DNA from: Bacillota bacterium
Lineage (GTDB): Bacteria > Bacillota > Clostridia > Peptostreptococcales > Anaerovoracaceae
Reading direction: 5' to 3'
Assembly: GCA_016283945.1 (NCBI GenBank)
Contig: JAEENW010000155.1
Location: forward strand, 1 to 36,444
Length of the DNA stretch: 36,444 nucleotides
Position 1 is the first letter of the stretch; the number at the start of each line of letters is the position of its first letter. This document shows positions 1 through 8,674 of this stretch, one piece after another. The notes under the pieces are model-generated. The model was given only the letters and a program-made list of their open reading frames with translations. It was not told the DNA's origin and did not search any database. The position numbers and the translations under genes are program-made.

Positions 1-226
1 GATCTGCCCCCACAAGGCCGTAACCAAGAAGCCGGCTGAAGTCCGTATGGGTTCAGGAAAGGGAGCTCCCGCTTACTGGGTAGCTGTCGTAAAGCCCGGC
101 AGGATCATGTTCGAGATCGCCGGAGTGCCCGAGGAGGACGCCAAGGAGGCCATGCGCCTCGCCTCCCACAAGCTCCCGATCAAGTGCAAGTTCGTCAGCA
201 AGGCAATGCAGGAGGCTAAGGCGTAA
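1..226 (+). CDS. rplP: 50S ribosomal protein L16, C-terminal part (truncated by window edge)
   Basis: The frame opens at base 2 and gives 74 codons ending in TAA at 224-226. The visible protein is the C-terminal half of L16, a large-subunit protein that contacts the tRNA A and P site region. The diagnostic stretch [13 protein letters not shown] is followed by [14 protein letters not shown], both hallmark L16 sequence. The start lies outside the window. The stop shares one base with the rpmC start (TAATG), so the two are probably translationally coupled, as is usual in the S10 operon. Confidence 0.97.
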   Translation, partial: ICPHKAVTKKPAEVRMGSGKGAPAYWVAVVKPGRIMFEIAGVPEEDAKEAMRLASHKLPIKCKFVSKAMQEAKA

Positions 227-429
227 TGAAGATCGAAAAGATAAGAAATATGAGCCAGACCGAGCTTGCGAGCGAGGAGATGAAGCTCAAGAAGGAGCTC
301 TTCAATCTCCGCTTCCAGCACGTGACCGGCCAGCTCGAGAGCCCCGCGAAGATGAAAGAGATCAAGAGAGACATCGCGAGGATCAAGACCGTGATCAGAG
401 AGAACGAGCTCAAGGCAGCCGATAAGTAG
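226..429 (+). CDS. rpmC: 50S ribosomal protein L29
   Basis: This encodes 67 residues, the usual L29 length. L29 is a small two-helix protein near the polypeptide exit tunnel that helps form the docking site for SRP and trigger factor. The sequence shows the expected heptad-like helical pattern and the family signature [14 protein letters not shown]. The ATG overlaps the rplP stop by one base, and the gene is followed after 17 bases by rpsQ, which has its own AAAGGAGG ribosome binding site at about 429-436. The position between rplP and rpsQ is the universal order. Confidence 0.97.
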   Translation: MKIEKIRNMSQTELASEEMKLKKELFNLRFQHVTGQLESPAKMKEIKRDIARIKTVIRENELKAADK

Positions 430-446
430 AAAGGAGGACGTGGACA

Positions 447-707
447 ATGGCAGAAGAAAGAAACGCAAGAAGAACAGTGACCGGTATCGTTACCAGCAAC
501 AAGATGGACAAGTCCATCGTTGTGAGCACTGAGGAATCCCGCCGTCACGCTCTCTATGGAAAGTCTACCAAGATCACCAAGAAGTACATGGCGCACGACG
601 AGAACAACGAGTGCGAGATCGGCGACAAGGTCATGATCATGGAGACCAGGCCTCTCTCCAAGAGCAAGAGATGGAGACTGGTCAAGGTCGTAGAGAAGGT
701 TAAATAA
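447..707 (+). CDS. rpsQ: 30S ribosomal protein S17
   Basis: The product has 86 residues and is an OB-fold primary binding protein of 16S rRNA in the 30S body. Family sequence is clear: the N-terminal [18 protein letters not shown] strand pair, the central KKYMAHDE loop with [12 protein letters not shown], and the basic [12 protein letters not shown] end. The ATG at 447 follows a good AGGAGG site. The gene sits 11 bases before rplN, as in most bacteria, and marks the end of the S10-type gene order and the start of the spc-type order. Confidence 0.97.
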   Translation: MAEERNARRTVTGIVTSNKMDKSIVVSTEESRRHALYGKSTKITKKYMAHDENNECEIGDKVMIMETRPLSKSKRWRLVKVVEKVK

Positions 708-718
708 GGAGGCACCAG

Positions 719-1087
719 ATGATCCAGAATGAAACAAGACTGAAGGTCGCCGACAACTCCGGTGCTAAGGAACTCCTTTGCATCAGGATCCTCGGAGGTA
801 CCGGTCGTAAATATGCGAATATTGGCGACATCATCGTATGTGCCGTTAAGGACGCCACCCCGGGCGGTATCGTCAAGAAGGGCGACGTAGTCAAGGCCGT
901 CATCGTCAGAAGCGCTACCGGCGCCAGGAGAGTCGACGGAAGCTACGTAAAGTTCGACCAGAACGCGGCTGTCATCATCAACGAAGACAAGACCCCGAAG
1001 GGGACCCGTATCTTCGGACCGGTCGCCAGAGAGCTCAGAGACAAGGGCTTCATGAAGATCGTGTCCCTTGCTCCGGAAGTACTGTAA
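719..1087 (+). CDS. rplN: 50S ribosomal protein L14
   Basis: This is a full-length L14 of 122 residues, beginning [18 protein letters not shown], the near-invariant family start. L14 lies at the subunit interface, contacts 16S rRNA helix 14, and is the binding target of the silencing factor RsfS. The expected [25 protein letters not shown] and [12 protein letters not shown] segments are present. A TAAGGAGG site overlaps the rpsQ stop. rplX begins 13 bases after its stop. Confidence 0.98.
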   Translation: MIQNETRLKVADNSGAKELLCIRILGGTGRKYANIGDIIVCAVKDATPGGIVKKGDVVKAVIVRSATGARRVDGSYVKFDQNAAVIINEDKTPKGTRIFGPVARELRDKGFMKIVSLAPEVL

Positions 1088-1100
1088 GGAGGCCCATCTA

Positions 1101-1406
1101 ATGAAGATCAAAAGGAACGACACCGTCCAGGTGATCACCGGCAAGGATAAGGGCAAGACCGGCAAGGTCCTCGCCGTATATCCCAAGAACAATACCGTAA
1201 TCGTCGAGGGCGTCAACATCCAGACCAAGCACGCCAAGGCCCAGGGCGATCAGCCCGCCGAGATCCGCAAGGTCGAGGGACCCATCGATGCTTCCAACGT
1301 GATGTACTACGACAGCAAGGCCAAGGCTCCCAGCCGCATCGGCTACGTCGTCGAGAACGGCACCAAGAAGAGAATTTCCAAGAAGTCCGGTCAGGTGATC
1401 GATTAA
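1101..1406 (+). CDS. rplX: 50S ribosomal protein L24
   Basis: L24 is an assembly-initiating 23S rRNA binder at the tunnel exit. The protein is 101 residues with an N-terminal KOW motif ([19 protein letters not shown], residues about 9-27). An upstream in-frame ATG at 1068 would overlap the end of rplN and add 11 non-family residues. I choose the ATG at 1101 because it is preceded by TAAGGAGG at 1085-1092 and gives the standard MKIKRNDTV start. The C-terminal half carries the usual [20 protein letters not shown] tail. Confidence 0.96.
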   Translation: MKIKRNDTVQVITGKDKGKTGKVLAVYPKNNTVIVEGVNIQTKHAKAQGDQPAEIRKVEGPIDASNVMYYDSKAKAPSRIGYVVENGTKKRISKKSGQVID

Positions 1407-1427
1407 TTTCGAAAGGAGGAAACAGAC

Positions 1428-1967
1428 TTGTCAAGACTTAAAGATAAGTACAAGGAGCAGGTATTCCCTGCCCTCAAGGATAAGTACAATTACGATAACG
1501 TTATGCAGGTTCCGAAACTCGAAAAGATCACCCTCAACATGGGACTCGGAGATGCAAAGGATAACCCCAAGCTGCTCGAGATGGCGGTGAAGGAAATGGC
1601 TGAGATCGCGGGCCAGGCTCCGGTCGTCACCAAGTCCAGAAAGTCCATCGCGAACTTCAAGGTCAGAAGCGGAATGTCCGTAGGCTGCAAGGTCACCCTT
1701 CGCGGCGAGAGGATGTACGAGTTCGCCGACAAGTTCTTCAACATCGTGCTCCCCAGGGTCAGAGACTTCAAGGGCGTGAACAAGAATTCCTTCGACGGCC
1801 GCGGCAACTATTCCATGGGCGTCAAGGAGCAGCTGATCTTCCCTGAGATCGTTTACGACAAGGTAGAAAAGGTCAGAGGCATGGATATCGTATTCACCAC
1901 TACGGCAAAGACCGACGAAGAGGCCTACACGCTTCTCGAGATGCTGGGCATGCCGTTTGAGAAGTAG
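1428..1967 (+). CDS. rplE: 50S ribosomal protein L5 (TTG start)
   Basis: L5 (179 residues) binds 5S rRNA and the central protuberance and contacts the P-site tRNA. Signature segments are [31 protein letters not shown], and [19 protein letters not shown]. The start is TTG at 1428, preceded by a very strong GAAAGGAGGAAACAGAC site; no ATG is present in the needed position, and the N-terminal [15 protein letters not shown] matches the family. The use of TTG for such a highly expressed gene is notable but not rare in Firmicutes. Confidence 0.97.
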   Translation: MSRLKDKYKEQVFPALKDKYNYDNVMQVPKLEKITLNMGLGDAKDNPKLLEMAVKEMAEIAGQAPVVTKSRKSIANFKVRSGMSVGCKVTLRGERMYEFADKFFNIVLPRVRDFKGVNKNSFDGRGNYSMGVKEQLIFPEIVYDKVEKVRGMDIVFTTTAKTDEEAYTLLEMLGMPFEK

Positions 1968-1976
1968 GAGGGCACA

Positions 1977-2162
1977 ATGGCTAAAACATCTCTCAAAGTC
2001 AAGCAGCAGAGAGCTCCCAAGCACTCCACACAGGCTTACAACCGCTGCAAGATCTGCGGAAGACCGCATGCTTATCTGAGAAAGTACGGTATCTGCCGTA
2101 TATGCTTCAGAGAGCTGGCTTACAAGGGTGAGATCCCCGGAGTCAGAAAGGCCAGCTGGTAG
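1977..2162 (+). CDS. rpsN: 30S ribosomal protein S14, zinc-binding type (type Z)
   Basis: This 61-residue S14 has the compact zinc-ribbon form: CKIC at residues 24-27 and CRIC at residues 39-42 supply four cysteine ligands. S14 binds the 30S head near the decoding side. The zinc form, rather than the longer cysteine-free form, is normal in Firmicutes and in an spc operon position. The start follows rplE closely (AGGAGG overlapping the rplE stop). Under zinc limitation many Firmicutes replace this protein by a zinc-free paralogue, which is not in this window. Confidence 0.97.
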   Translation: MAKTSLKVKQQRAPKHSTQAYNRCKICGRPHAYLRKYGICRICFRELAYKGEIPGVRKASW

Positions 2163-2182
2163 AGGGGAAGGAGGTAACAACA

Positions 2183-2581
2183 ATGACTATGACCGATCCT
2201 GTAGCAGATATGCTCACAAGAATCAGAAACGCGAACACAGCAGGACACGATTTTGTTGATATCCCTGCTTCCAAGATCAAGAAGAACATCGCCGAGATCC
2301 TCGTCAAGGAGGGTTACATAAAGGGCTTCGAGCTCGTTGAAGGCGAGAAACAGGACATCATCAGAGTTCAGATGAAGTACGCCGAGGGCAAGCAGAGAGT
2401 CATCACCGGCATCAAGAGGATCTCCAAGCCGGGACTCAAGGTCTATGCCAAGGCCGCCGACGTCCCCAGGGTTCTGGGCGGACTCGGGATCGCCATCATC
2501 TCCACCTCCAACGGCCTTGTCACCGACAAGGAAGCCAGGAAGCTCGGAGTAGGCGGAGAAGTAATCTGCTACGTTTGGTAA
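2183..2581 (+). CDS. rpsH: 30S ribosomal protein S8
   Basis: S8 (132 residues) binds helix 21 of 16S rRNA and is essential for building the 30S platform; in E. coli it is also the repressor of the spc operon. The family features [18 protein letters not shown] at the start and [20 protein letters not shown] near the end, with final CYVW, are present. A GGAAGGAGG site lies at 2165-2173. I did not find an obvious S8-binding mimic upstream of rplE, so autoregulation here is unproven. Confidence 0.97.
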   Translation: MTMTDPVADMLTRIRNANTAGHDFVDIPASKIKKNIAEILVKEGYIKGFELVEGEKQDIIRVQMKYAEGKQRVITGIKRISKPGLKVYAKAADVPRVLGGLGIAIISTSNGLVTDKEARKLGVGGEVICYVW

Positions 2582-2601
2582 TAAGGAAAGGAGAAGAACA
2601 A

Positions 2602-3141
2602 ATGTCCAGAATAGGAAAACTGCCTGTGACTGTTCCCGCCGGCGTTGAGATCACCGTCAGCGACTCGAACCTTGTTACCGTCAAGGGACCCAAGGGAACT
2701 CTCTCCCAGCAGATCAGCAAGCTCATCAAGGTAGAGAACGAGAACGGAACTATCACTCTCACTCCCTCGAACGAGAGCCGTGAGGCCAACATGCAGCACG
2801 GACTCGCCAGGAGCCTCGTCCACAACATGGTCGTAGGCGTCACCGACGGCTATCAGAAGAAGCTCGAGATGACCGGCGTCGGCTACAGAGCCGAGAAGAA
2901 GGGCGACACCCTCATCATGCAGCTCGGTTATTCCCACCCGGTCGAGATGAAGGATCCCGAAGGAATCACCACCGAGGTCCCCAGCCAGACCGAGATCCTG
3001 GTCAAGGGCGCCGATAAGGACAAGGTCGGCAACTACGCCGCCATCATCCGCGCCTGGAGAAAGCCGGAGCCTTACAAGGGCAAGGGTATCCACTACGCGG
3101 GCGAGTACATCCGCCGCAAAGAAGGCAAGACCGGTAAGTAA
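2602..3141 (+). CDS. rplF: 50S ribosomal protein L6
   Basis: L6 (179 residues) has two repeated alpha/beta domains and sits at the base of the L7/L12 stalk near the sarcin-ricin loop. The start MSRIGKLPVTVPAGVE and the C-terminal RAWRKPEPYKGKGIHY segment, the most conserved part of L6, are intact. The open frame extends upstream into rpsH, but I choose ATG 2602 because AAAGGAGAAG precedes it and the family begins with MSRIGK. Confidence 0.97.
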   Translation: MSRIGKLPVTVPAGVEITVSDSNLVTVKGPKGTLSQQISKLIKVENENGTITLTPSNESREANMQHGLARSLVHNMVVGVTDGYQKKLEMTGVGYRAEKKGDTLIMQLGYSHPVEMKDPEGITTEVPSQTEILVKGADKDKVGNYAAIIRAWRKPEPYKGKGIHYAGEYIRRKEGKTGK

Positions 3142-3157
3142 GGGAGGACGATGAAAC

Positions 3158-3517
3158 ATGAACAGCAGAAATGACAATCGAGTCAAAAGACATGAGAGAG
3201 TCAGAAAGAATGTATTCGGAACTCCCGAGATGCCCAGGCTTTGCGTGTTCAGAAGCTCTAAGAACATCTACGCGCAGGTCATCGACGACGTGAACGGGAA
3301 GACCCTCGCCGCGGCGTCCTCTCTCGACAAGGAGATCAAGGAGCAGGCTGCTTACGGCGGAAACAAGGCCGCCGCGAAGCTCGTCGGCGAACTCGTCGGC
3401 AAGAGAGCCAAGGAAGCCGGGATCGAGACCGTCACCTTCGACAGGGGCGGCTACCTCTATCACGGAAGAGTTAAAGAGCTGGCTGACGGCGCTAGAGCTG
3501 CAGGCCTTGATTTCTAA
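3158..3517 (+). CDS. rplR: 50S ribosomal protein L18
   Basis: The 119-residue protein is L18, which binds 5S rRNA together with L5 and L25. The basic N-terminus ([18 protein letters not shown]) and the [19 protein letters not shown] and [20 protein letters not shown] segments are the family landmarks. It follows rplF by 16 bases with GGGAGGACG in between and precedes rpsE, the universal order. Confidence 0.97.
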   Translation: MNSRNDNRVKRHERVRKNVFGTPEMPRLCVFRSSKNIYAQVIDDVNGKTLAAASSLDKEIKEQAAYGGNKAAAKLVGELVGKRAKEAGIETVTFDRGGYLYHGRVKELADGARAAGLDF

Positions 3518-3532
3518 GGAGGATCACCGGAT

Positions 3533-4036
3533 ATGGCAAATAAGATAGATGTCTCCAAGCTTGACCTCAAGGAATCCATCGTCAATATCAGAAGGGTCAC
3601 CAAGGTAGTCAAGGGCGGAAAGAATTCAAGATTCAGCGTCACCGTAGTAGTCGGCGACAGCGACGGCCACGTCGGGCTCGGCCTCGGCAAGTCCGTCGAG
3701 ATCCCCGAGGCCGTCAGAAAGGCCAGCGAGGACGCCAAGAAGAATCTCATCAGCGTTCCGATGAAGGGAACCACCATTCCCCACAGGACCGAAGGCTTCG
3801 CGGGCGCGGGCAGAGTGCTGCTCATGCCGGCTGCCCCCGGTACCGGCGTCATCGCGGGCGGCGCGGCCAGGACCGTGCTCGAGTTCGCGGGCATCAAGGA
3901 CGTCAGAGCCAAGTCTCTGGGCTCCAGCAACGCCGGCAACGTCGCCAACGCGACTCTCGCGGGCCTCAAGAGCCTCGTGACCGTAGAGCAGGTCGCCAGA
4001 CTCAGGGGACTCAGCAAGGAAGAGATTTTAGGATAG
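3533..4036 (+). CDS. rpsE: 30S ribosomal protein S5
   Basis: S5 (167 residues) acts in decoding fidelity and mRNA helicase activity at the 30S entry channel. The N-terminal dsRBD-like domain ends in the spectinomycin-relevant loop: [16 protein letters not shown] carries the usual KGG residues and no resistance-type deletion is seen. The C-terminal half shows [19 protein letters not shown], a hallmark. The start follows TAAGGAGG overlapping the rplR stop. Confidence 0.97.
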   Translation: MANKIDVSKLDLKESIVNIRRVTKVVKGGKNSRFSVTVVVGDSDGHVGLGLGKSVEIPEAVRKASEDAKKNLISVPMKGTTIPHRTEGFAGAGRVLLMPAAPGTGVIAGGAARTVLEFAGIKDVRAKSLGSSNAGNVANATLAGLKSLVTVEQVARLRGLSKEEILG

Positions 4037-4048
4037 GAGGTAGGAGCA

Positions 4049-4225
4049 ATGCTTAAGATCACGCTTATAAAGAGCACCATAGGTTCTACTCCTTACCAGA
4101 AGAAGGTCGTCGAAGCCCTCGGACTTCGCAAGATGCACCAGACCGTGGAGCTTCCCAACACCCCGCAGACCAGGGGCGCCGTGGCCAAAGTCTCCCACCT
4201 TTTGCAGGTAGAAGAAGTTGAGTAG
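4049..4225 (+). CDS. rpmD: 50S ribosomal protein L30
   Basis: This short gene encodes 58 residues. Translation starts MLKITLIKSTIGSTPYQKK and continues LGLRKMHQTVELPNTPQTRG, which are standard L30 segments; L30 is a ferredoxin-like-fold protein of the large subunit present in most Firmicutes. The start follows GGATAGGAGGTAGGAGC, overlapping the rpsE stop, and the gene lies between rpsE and rplO as expected. Confidence 0.97.
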   Translation: MLKITLIKSTIGSTPYQKKVVEALGLRKMHQTVELPNTPQTRGAVAKVSHLLQVEEVE

Positions 4226-4237
4226 GAGGGCGAACGA

Positions 4238-4678
4238 ATGAAACTACACGAACTCAAAAAGCCTGCCGGATCCACCTTCAAGCCCAAGAGAAAGGGCAGA
4301 GGGACCGGCACCGGAAACGGCACCACTTCGGGTCGCGGCATGAACGGCCAGAACTCCAGAAGCGGCGGCGGCGTCCGTCTCGGCTTCGAAGGCGGCCAGA
4401 TGCCCCTTTACAGGAGGATCCCCAAGAGAGGATTCACCAACCACTTCAGAACTGACTACGTTGCAGTGAACGTCGAGTCCCTCAACATCTTCGAGGACGG
4501 CACCGTCGTCACCCCCGAGATGATGATCGAGGCGGGCCTTGCCAAGGCCATCACCGGCGGCATCAAGATCCTCGGAAGCGGCGAGCTCAAGAAGAATCTC
4601 ACCGTTCAGGCTCAGAAGTTCAGCAACAGCGCGATCGACAAGATCGTTGCCGCGGGAGGAAAGGCAGAGGTGGTCTAA
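4238..4678 (+). CDS. rplO: 50S ribosomal protein L15
   Basis: L15 has 146 residues: a basic, glycine-rich N-terminal extension that threads into 23S rRNA ([19 protein letters not shown], residues about 23-41) followed by a globular domain starting near YRRIPKRGF. It is a late assembly protein near the exit tunnel. TAGGAGG precedes the ATG. Its TAA is one base before the secY ATG, so secY is likely translated by coupling. Confidence 0.97.
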   Translation: MKLHELKKPAGSTFKPKRKGRGTGTGNGTTSGRGMNGQNSRSGGGVRLGFEGGQMPLYRRIPKRGFTNHFRTDYVAVNVESLNIFEDGTVVTPEMMIEAGLAKAITGGIKILGSGELKKNLTVQAQKFSNSAIDKIVAAGGKAEVV

Positions 4679-4679
4679 G

Positions 4680-5963
4680 ATGGGCATTTTCCAGACAGTG
4701 ATCCAGGCCTGGAAGATACCCGAGATGAGGAAGAAGATGCTGTACACCCTCATGATGCTCATCATCTTCCGCCTCGGCTCGAACATCCCCGTACCAGGAA
4801 TCAACCGCGCGATGCTCGCGTCCATGTTCGATTCCAACAGCGCGGGTCTGTTCGGACTCTACGATATCTTCTCGGGCGGTGCCTTCAGCAACTTCACCAT
4901 ATTTGCTCTGGGCATCTCGCCGTACATCACGTCGTCCATTATCCTGCAGCTGCTCGCAGTGGCTATCCCCTATCTGGAGGAGCTCTCCAAGCAGGGCGAG
5001 GAGGGAAGGCGCAAGATCGCGGCTATCACTAGATATACCACCCTGGCGCTCGCGCTGATCCAGGCCATCGGCTACACCTTCGGCCTGTTCAGCGGGATAC
5101 TGACCGACTCCAGCTTCTTCTCCAAGTGCGTCATCGTGCTGGTGCTGGTAGCCGGCTCCATCTTCCTGATGTGGCTGGGCGAGAGGATCAACGAAAACGG
5201 CATGGGCAACGGCATCTCGCTGCTGATCTTCGCCGGTATCGTCTCCAGGATCCCGACCGCCATCAAGAGCACCCTCAAAGGTGTCGCTGACGGCACCGTG
5301 GGGATCATCTCCGTCCTCATCTTCTGCGTGTTCGCGGTGATCGTCATCATCGGCATCATCCTCGTGCAGGAGGGAACCAGGAAGATCCCCGTTCAGTACG
5401 CGAAGAGAGTCGTCGGACGCAAGATGTACGGCGGACAGACCACGCACATTCCCATCAAGGTGAATCAGGCCGGCGTCATCCCCGTGATCTTCGCGGTATC
5501 GATACTGCAGCTCCCCAGCACCATCGCTTACATGGTGCCCGGCAGCGGCTTCGCCAACTTCGTGCAGAAGTATCTGAGCTCCACGGGCAACCCCGGAGTG
5601 TGGATCTACTTCGTGCTCGACATCTTGTTCATCATAGCCTTCACCTACTTCTACGGCGCGATCAGCTTCGACCCCGTGCAGATCGCTGACCAGATGAAGA
5701 CCAACGGCGGATTCATCCCCGGCATCAGACCGGGCAGACCCACCTCGGACTACATCGCCAAGGTCAGCAGCAGGCTCAACCTCGTGAGCGCGATCTTCCT
5801 CGCGATCATCGCCTCCCTGCCGACCCTGCTCTCGCACTGGTCAAGCCTGCAGATCGGCTTCGGCGGTACCTCGCTGGTCATCGCCGTCGGCGTAGCGCTC
5901 GAGACCATGAAGCAGCTTGAGACCATGATGATGATGAGGAACTACAGCGGATTCCTCAAATAA
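4680..5963 (+). CDS. secY: Preprotein translocase subunit SecY
   Basis: SecY is the channel-forming subunit of the SecYEG translocon in the cytoplasmic membrane. The predicted protein is 427 residues with ten hydrophobic segments, the usual topology. Landmarks are FRLGSNIPVPGIN near the first transmembrane segment, GALGISPYI-like text (ALGISPYITSSIILQLL), the GQTTHIPIKVNQAGVIPVIFA loop, and GFIPGIRPGRPTSDYI. The frame is open upstream inside rplO, but the ATG at 4680 matches the family start and directly follows the rplO stop. secE lies elsewhere. Confidence 0.97.
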   Translation: MGIFQTVIQAWKIPEMRKKMLYTLMMLIIFRLGSNIPVPGINRAMLASMFDSNSAGLFGLYDIFSGGAFSNFTIFALGISPYITSSIILQLLAVAIPYLEELSKQGEEGRRKIAAITRYTTLALALIQAIGYTFGLFSGILTDSSFFSKCVIVLVLVAGSIFLMWLGERINENGMGNGISLLIFAGIVSRIPTAIKSTLKGVADGTVGIISVLIFCVFAVIVIIGIILVQEGTRKIPVQYAKRVVGRKMYGGQTTHIPIKVNQAGVIPVIFAVSILQLPSTIAYMVPGSGFANFVQKYLSSTGNPGVWIYFVLDILFIIAFTYFYGAISFDPVQIADQMKTNGGFIPGIRPGRPTSDYIAKVSSRLNLVSAIFLAIIASLPTLLSHWSSLQIGFGGTSLVIAVGVALETMKQLETMMMMRNYSGFLK

Positions 5964-5974
5964 GGAGGCAGCGC

Positions 5975-6616
5975 GTGAAGAGAATCGTTCTGCTCGGACC
6001 TCCGGGAGCCGGCAAGGGCACCCAGGCGACGGGCATTTCGCAAAAATACGGCATACCTCATATCTCGACCGGAGACATCTTCCGCGCCAACGTCAAGGAA
6101 GGCACTCCGCTCGGGAAGAAGGCCAAGGAGTATATGGATCAGGGTCTACTGGTCCCGGACTCCCTGGTGTGCGACCTCGTGGAGGACCGCCTCTCGCAGC
6201 CTGACTGCGAGAACGGCTACCTGCTCGACGGTTTCCCCAGAACGGTCTTTCAGGCCGAGAGGCTGGACAGCTTCCTCGGCTGCGCGAGCTCTGAGCTCTG
6301 CGTGGTCGACATAGAGGTCCGCCCCGAGGCTCTGCTGCCCAGGCTCACAGGCCGCAGGGTCTGCATCAAGTGCGGAGCTCCGTACCACGTGCTGACCAAG
6401 CCGACCAGGGTGCCCGGCGTCTGCGACATCTGCGGAGGCCTGGTCGTCCAGAGAGCCGACGACAGCGAGGAGACAGTCATGAACCGCCTCAAGGTCTATG
6501 ACAGCTCCACAGCTCCTCTCATCGACTACTACGGAGACGGAAGGCTGATCCGCATCGACGGAGAGAAAGCTCCGGACGAGGTCTTCGCGGACATCACCTC
6601 CGCCGTGGGAGAGTAA
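5975..6616 (+). CDS. adk: Adenylate kinase, zinc-binding LID type (GTG start)
   Basis: Adenylate kinase (213 residues) interconverts ATP + AMP and 2 ADP in the cytoplasm. The P-loop GPPGAGKGT is at residues 8-16 and the AMP-site segment HISTGDIFRANV at 29-40. The LID carries four cysteines at 130, 133, 150 and 153 in a CxxC-16-CxxC arrangement, predicting a structural zinc as in other Gram-positive and long-form kinases. The start is GTG at 5975 behind TAAGGAGG that overlaps the secY stop. The secY-adk-map order is typical of Firmicutes. Confidence 0.97.
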   Translation: MKRIVLLGPPGAGKGTQATGISQKYGIPHISTGDIFRANVKEGTPLGKKAKEYMDQGLLVPDSLVCDLVEDRLSQPDCENGYLLDGFPRTVFQAERLDSFLGCASSELCVVDIEVRPEALLPRLTGRRVCIKCGAPYHVLTKPTRVPGVCDICGGLVVQRADDSEETVMNRLKVYDSSTAPLIDYYGDGRLIRIDGEKAPDEVFADITSAVGE

Positions 6617-6619
6617 GTC

Positions 6620-7387
6620 ATGATCGTGATCAAATCGGAGCATGAGATCGAGCTGATGGCGAAGGCCTGCAGCGTTCTCGGCGAGATGTTCATAGAACTC
6701 CCCGGGATCATAAAGCCGGGCATCTCCACCAGGGACATCGACAAGTGGGTCGACGATTTCATCCTGAAACACGGTATGACACCCGCATTCAAGGGCTACG
6801 GCGGGTTCCCCGCCGCGGCCTGCATATCGGTCAACGAGGAGGTCGTTCACGGCATCCCCTCGAGAAAGAAGATCCTCAGGGAGGGCGACATCGTGAGCGT
6901 CGACCTCGGGACCATATACAAAGACTACTATTCCGATGCTGCCAGGACCTATCCGGTCGGCGAGATCAGCGAGGAGAACGCCAGACTGATCCGCGTCTGC
7001 AGGGAGAGCTTCTTCGAGGGGCTCAAGTACTGCAGGGCGGGCGCCAGACTCGGAGACGCCGAGCACGCGATCCAGGAGTACGTCGAAGCCAGAGGCTTCT
7101 CCGTGATCCGGGATTTCACGGGCCACGGGATAGGCAGGGACCTCCACGAGGACCCCGCGATCCCCAACTACGGCAAGGCAGGCCACGGACCCAAGCTGGT
7201 CCCCGGAATGACATTGGCCATCGAGCCGATGATAGCCGTCGGAGATTACGACGTTGAGATATTGTCCAACGACTGGACGGCCGTTACCACGGACGGATCA
7301 TTCGCGGCACACTACGAGAACACGATAGTTATAACCGAAGGCGAACCGAGGATATTGACGCTTGAGCCGGAAGGAGGTCTGATCTGA
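6620..7387 (+). CDS. map: Type I methionine aminopeptidase
   Basis: This metalloenzyme removes the initiator methionine from nascent proteins. At 255 residues it is the normal length for the short bacterial form. The five metal ligands can be read as D95 and D106 (VDLG and YYSDAART), H169 (FTGHGIG), E202 (AIEPM) and E233 (HYENT); H78 in VVHGIP is the conserved second-shell histidine. The start is ATG 6620, three bases after adk. The TGA stop overlaps the infA ATG (TGATG). A KOW-type protein that many clostridia place between map and infA is absent here. Confidence 0.97.
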   Translation: MIVIKSEHEIELMAKACSVLGEMFIELPGIIKPGISTRDIDKWVDDFILKHGMTPAFKGYGGFPAAACISVNEEVVHGIPSRKKILREGDIVSVDLGTIYKDYYSDAARTYPVGEISEENARLIRVCRESFFEGLKYCRAGARLGDAEHAIQEYVEARGFSVIRDFTGHGIGRDLHEDPAIPNYGKAGHGPKLVPGMTLAIEPMIAVGDYDVEILSNDWTAVTTDGSFAAHYENTIVITEGEPRILTLEPEGGLI

Positions 7388-7605
7388 TGGCAAAAAACGA
7401 CAGCATAGAAGTCACAGGAACCGTGCTCGAGGCCCTGCCCAACGCCATGTTCAGGGTTAAGCTTGAGAACAACTTCGAGGTCCTGGCCCACATTTCCGGC
7501 AAGATGAGGATGAACTTCATCCGCATACTTCCGGGAGACAGGGTGAGGCTCGAGCTCAGCCCCTACGACCTGACGCGCGGCAGGATCACATGGAGAGACA
7601 AGTAG
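7387..7605 (+). CDS. infA: Translation initiation factor IF-1
   Basis: IF-1 is a 72-residue OB-fold protein that blocks the ribosomal A site during initiation. Family segments [24 protein letters not shown], read in parts, and [15 protein letters not shown] plus the RGRITWRD end are present at normal length. Translation is coupled to map by a one-base overlap, with AAGGAGG placed inside the end of map at 7371-7377. Confidence 0.97.
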   Translation: MAKNDSIEVTGTVLEALPNAMFRVKLENNFEVLAHISGKMRMNFIRILPGDRVRLELSPYDLTRGRITWRDK

Positions 7606-7627
7606 TCCCGAATTGGAGGAAATAGAA

Positions 7628-7741
7628 ATGAAAGTCAGAAGTTCAGTTAAGCCCATCTGCGAGAAGTGCAAGGTCATCAAGAGAAACGGCAAGGTCATGG
7701 TGATCTGCGAGAACCCCAAGCACAAGCAGGTGCAGGGCTAG
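7628..7741 (+). CDS. rpmJ: 50S ribosomal protein L36 (zinc-binding form)
   Basis: The 37-residue L36 is encoded here. Translation reads [19 protein letters not shown] and then [18 protein letters not shown]. The C11-C14-C27-H32 set is the zinc-ribbon of the 'C+' form. L36 stabilises 23S rRNA folding near the A-site finger. The start follows TTGGAGGAAATAGAA. The gene ends the spc-type block; a gap of 123 bases with predicted RNA structure follows before rpsM. Confidence 0.97.
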   Translation: MKVRSSVKPICEKCKVIKRNGKVMVICENPKHKQVQG

Positions 7742-7864
7742 TGGCGCGCCTTTCAAACGGAAAGAGCGCCTCTAACTAAGGTATTGTGCGCCGGCGGGGC
7801 TCACTCGGTCCCGGGTTGGCGCGTCAAATTATAAAAATAGTTGCAGTACAACAGGAGGTAATTT
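7742..7864 (+). other. Structured leader between rpmJ and rpsM
   Basis: This is the only gap over 50 bases inside the ribosomal cluster. Two imperfect hairpins are visible. The first, 7743-7770, pairs GGCGC with GCGCC and CTTTC with GAAAG around an AAACG-type loop. The second, 7788-7822, pairs GCGCC with GGCGC with an inner GGG/CCC helix. Neither is followed by a T-run, so they do not look like terminators. The rpsM ribosome binding site ACAGGAGG is at 7851-7858. A leader role for alpha-type operon control is inference. Confidence 0.45.
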
Positions 7865-8236
7865 ATGGCTCGTTTGGCCGGTGTCGATCTTCCCAACAAC
7901 AAGAGAGTGGAGATCGGCCTCACCTACATCTACGGTATCGGCCTCCCCACTTCCAAGGCTATCCTTGCGAAGGCCGGAGTTGACCCGAATACCAGAATTA
8001 AGGATCTTTCAGAGGATGAGCTCGGTGCCATCAGAAAGATCATCGATTCCGAGTACATGGTGGAAGGCGACCTCAGAAGAGAGGTCTCCCTCAACATCAA
8101 GAGGCTGATGGAGATCGGCTGCTACAGAGGAATCCGTCACAGAAGGAATCTGCCCGTCCGCGGACAGAATACCAAGAACAACAGCCGTACCCGCAAGGGC
8201 CCCAAGAAGACTGTTGGTCGTTCCAAGTCTAAATAG
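7865..8236 (+). CDS. rpsM: 30S ribosomal protein S13
   Basis: S13 (123 residues) is at the head of the 30S, forms intersubunit bridges and reaches the P-site tRNA with its C-terminal tail. The start [21 protein letters not shown], read in parts, the IYGIG motif, and the basic tail ([18 protein letters not shown]) are typical. It opens the alpha-type block rpsM-rpsK-rpsD-rpoA-rplQ, and the 123-base leader before it may carry block-specific control. Confidence 0.97.
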   Translation: MARLAGVDLPNNKRVEIGLTYIYGIGLPTSKAILAKAGVDPNTRIKDLSEDELGAIRKIIDSEYMVEGDLRREVSLNIKRLMEIGCYRGIRHRRNLPVRGQNTKNNSRTRKGPKKTVGRSKSK

Positions 8237-8257
8237 TCGAGAAGGAGGACCAAGGCA

Positions 8258-8653
8258 ATGGCACAGGCAAAGACTACCGCTCGCAAGAAAAAGAGAGAGC
8301 GCAGGAATATTGAAAGCGGTCAGGCTCATATCCAGGCTTCCTTCAATAACACTCTCGTTACACTTACCGACCTTTCCGGAAACACCATCTCCTGGTGCAG
8401 CGCCGGCTCGCTCGGCTTCAAGGGTTCCAGAAAGTCCACTCCGTTCGCGGCTCAGATGGCTGCCGAAGAGGCTGCCAAGCCCGCTATCGAGCAGGGACTC
8501 AAGACCGTTGAAGTGTTCGTAAAGGGCCCCGGTTCCGGCAGAGAAGCTGCCATCAGAGCTCTTTCCGCCGCAGGACTCAGCATCACGATGATCAAGGACA
8601 TCACTCCGATCCCCCACAACGGATGCAGACCTCCGAAGAGAAGAAGAGTATAG
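8258..8653 (+). CDS. rpsK: 30S ribosomal protein S11
   Basis: S11 (131 residues) lies on the 30S platform near the mRNA exit and the Shine-Dalgarno helix. The segments [36 protein letters not shown] and the C-terminal [14 protein letters not shown] are diagnostic. The Asn-Gly in the last is the site that forms isoaspartate in E. coli S11. AGAAGGAGG precedes the ATG, 21 bases after rpsM. Confidence 0.97.
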   Translation: MAQAKTTARKKKRERRNIESGQAHIQASFNNTLVTLTDLSGNTISWCSAGSLGFKGSRKSTPFAAQMAAEEAAKPAIEQGLKTVEVFVKGPGSGREAAIRALSAAGLSITMIKDITPIPHNGCRPPKRRRV

Positions 8654-8674
8654 TCAGGAAGGAAGGAAAAGAAA

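Noticed and set aside
4539-4679. N-terminal extension of secY inside rplO
   Set aside because: The extra residues are frame-shadow of rplO; the ATG at 4680 matches the SecY family start.
7816-7835. Possible promoter TTGGCG / TATAAA before rpsM
   Set aside because: The two boxes are only 8 bases apart and the TTGGCG is part of a hairpin arm; no other -35 fits.
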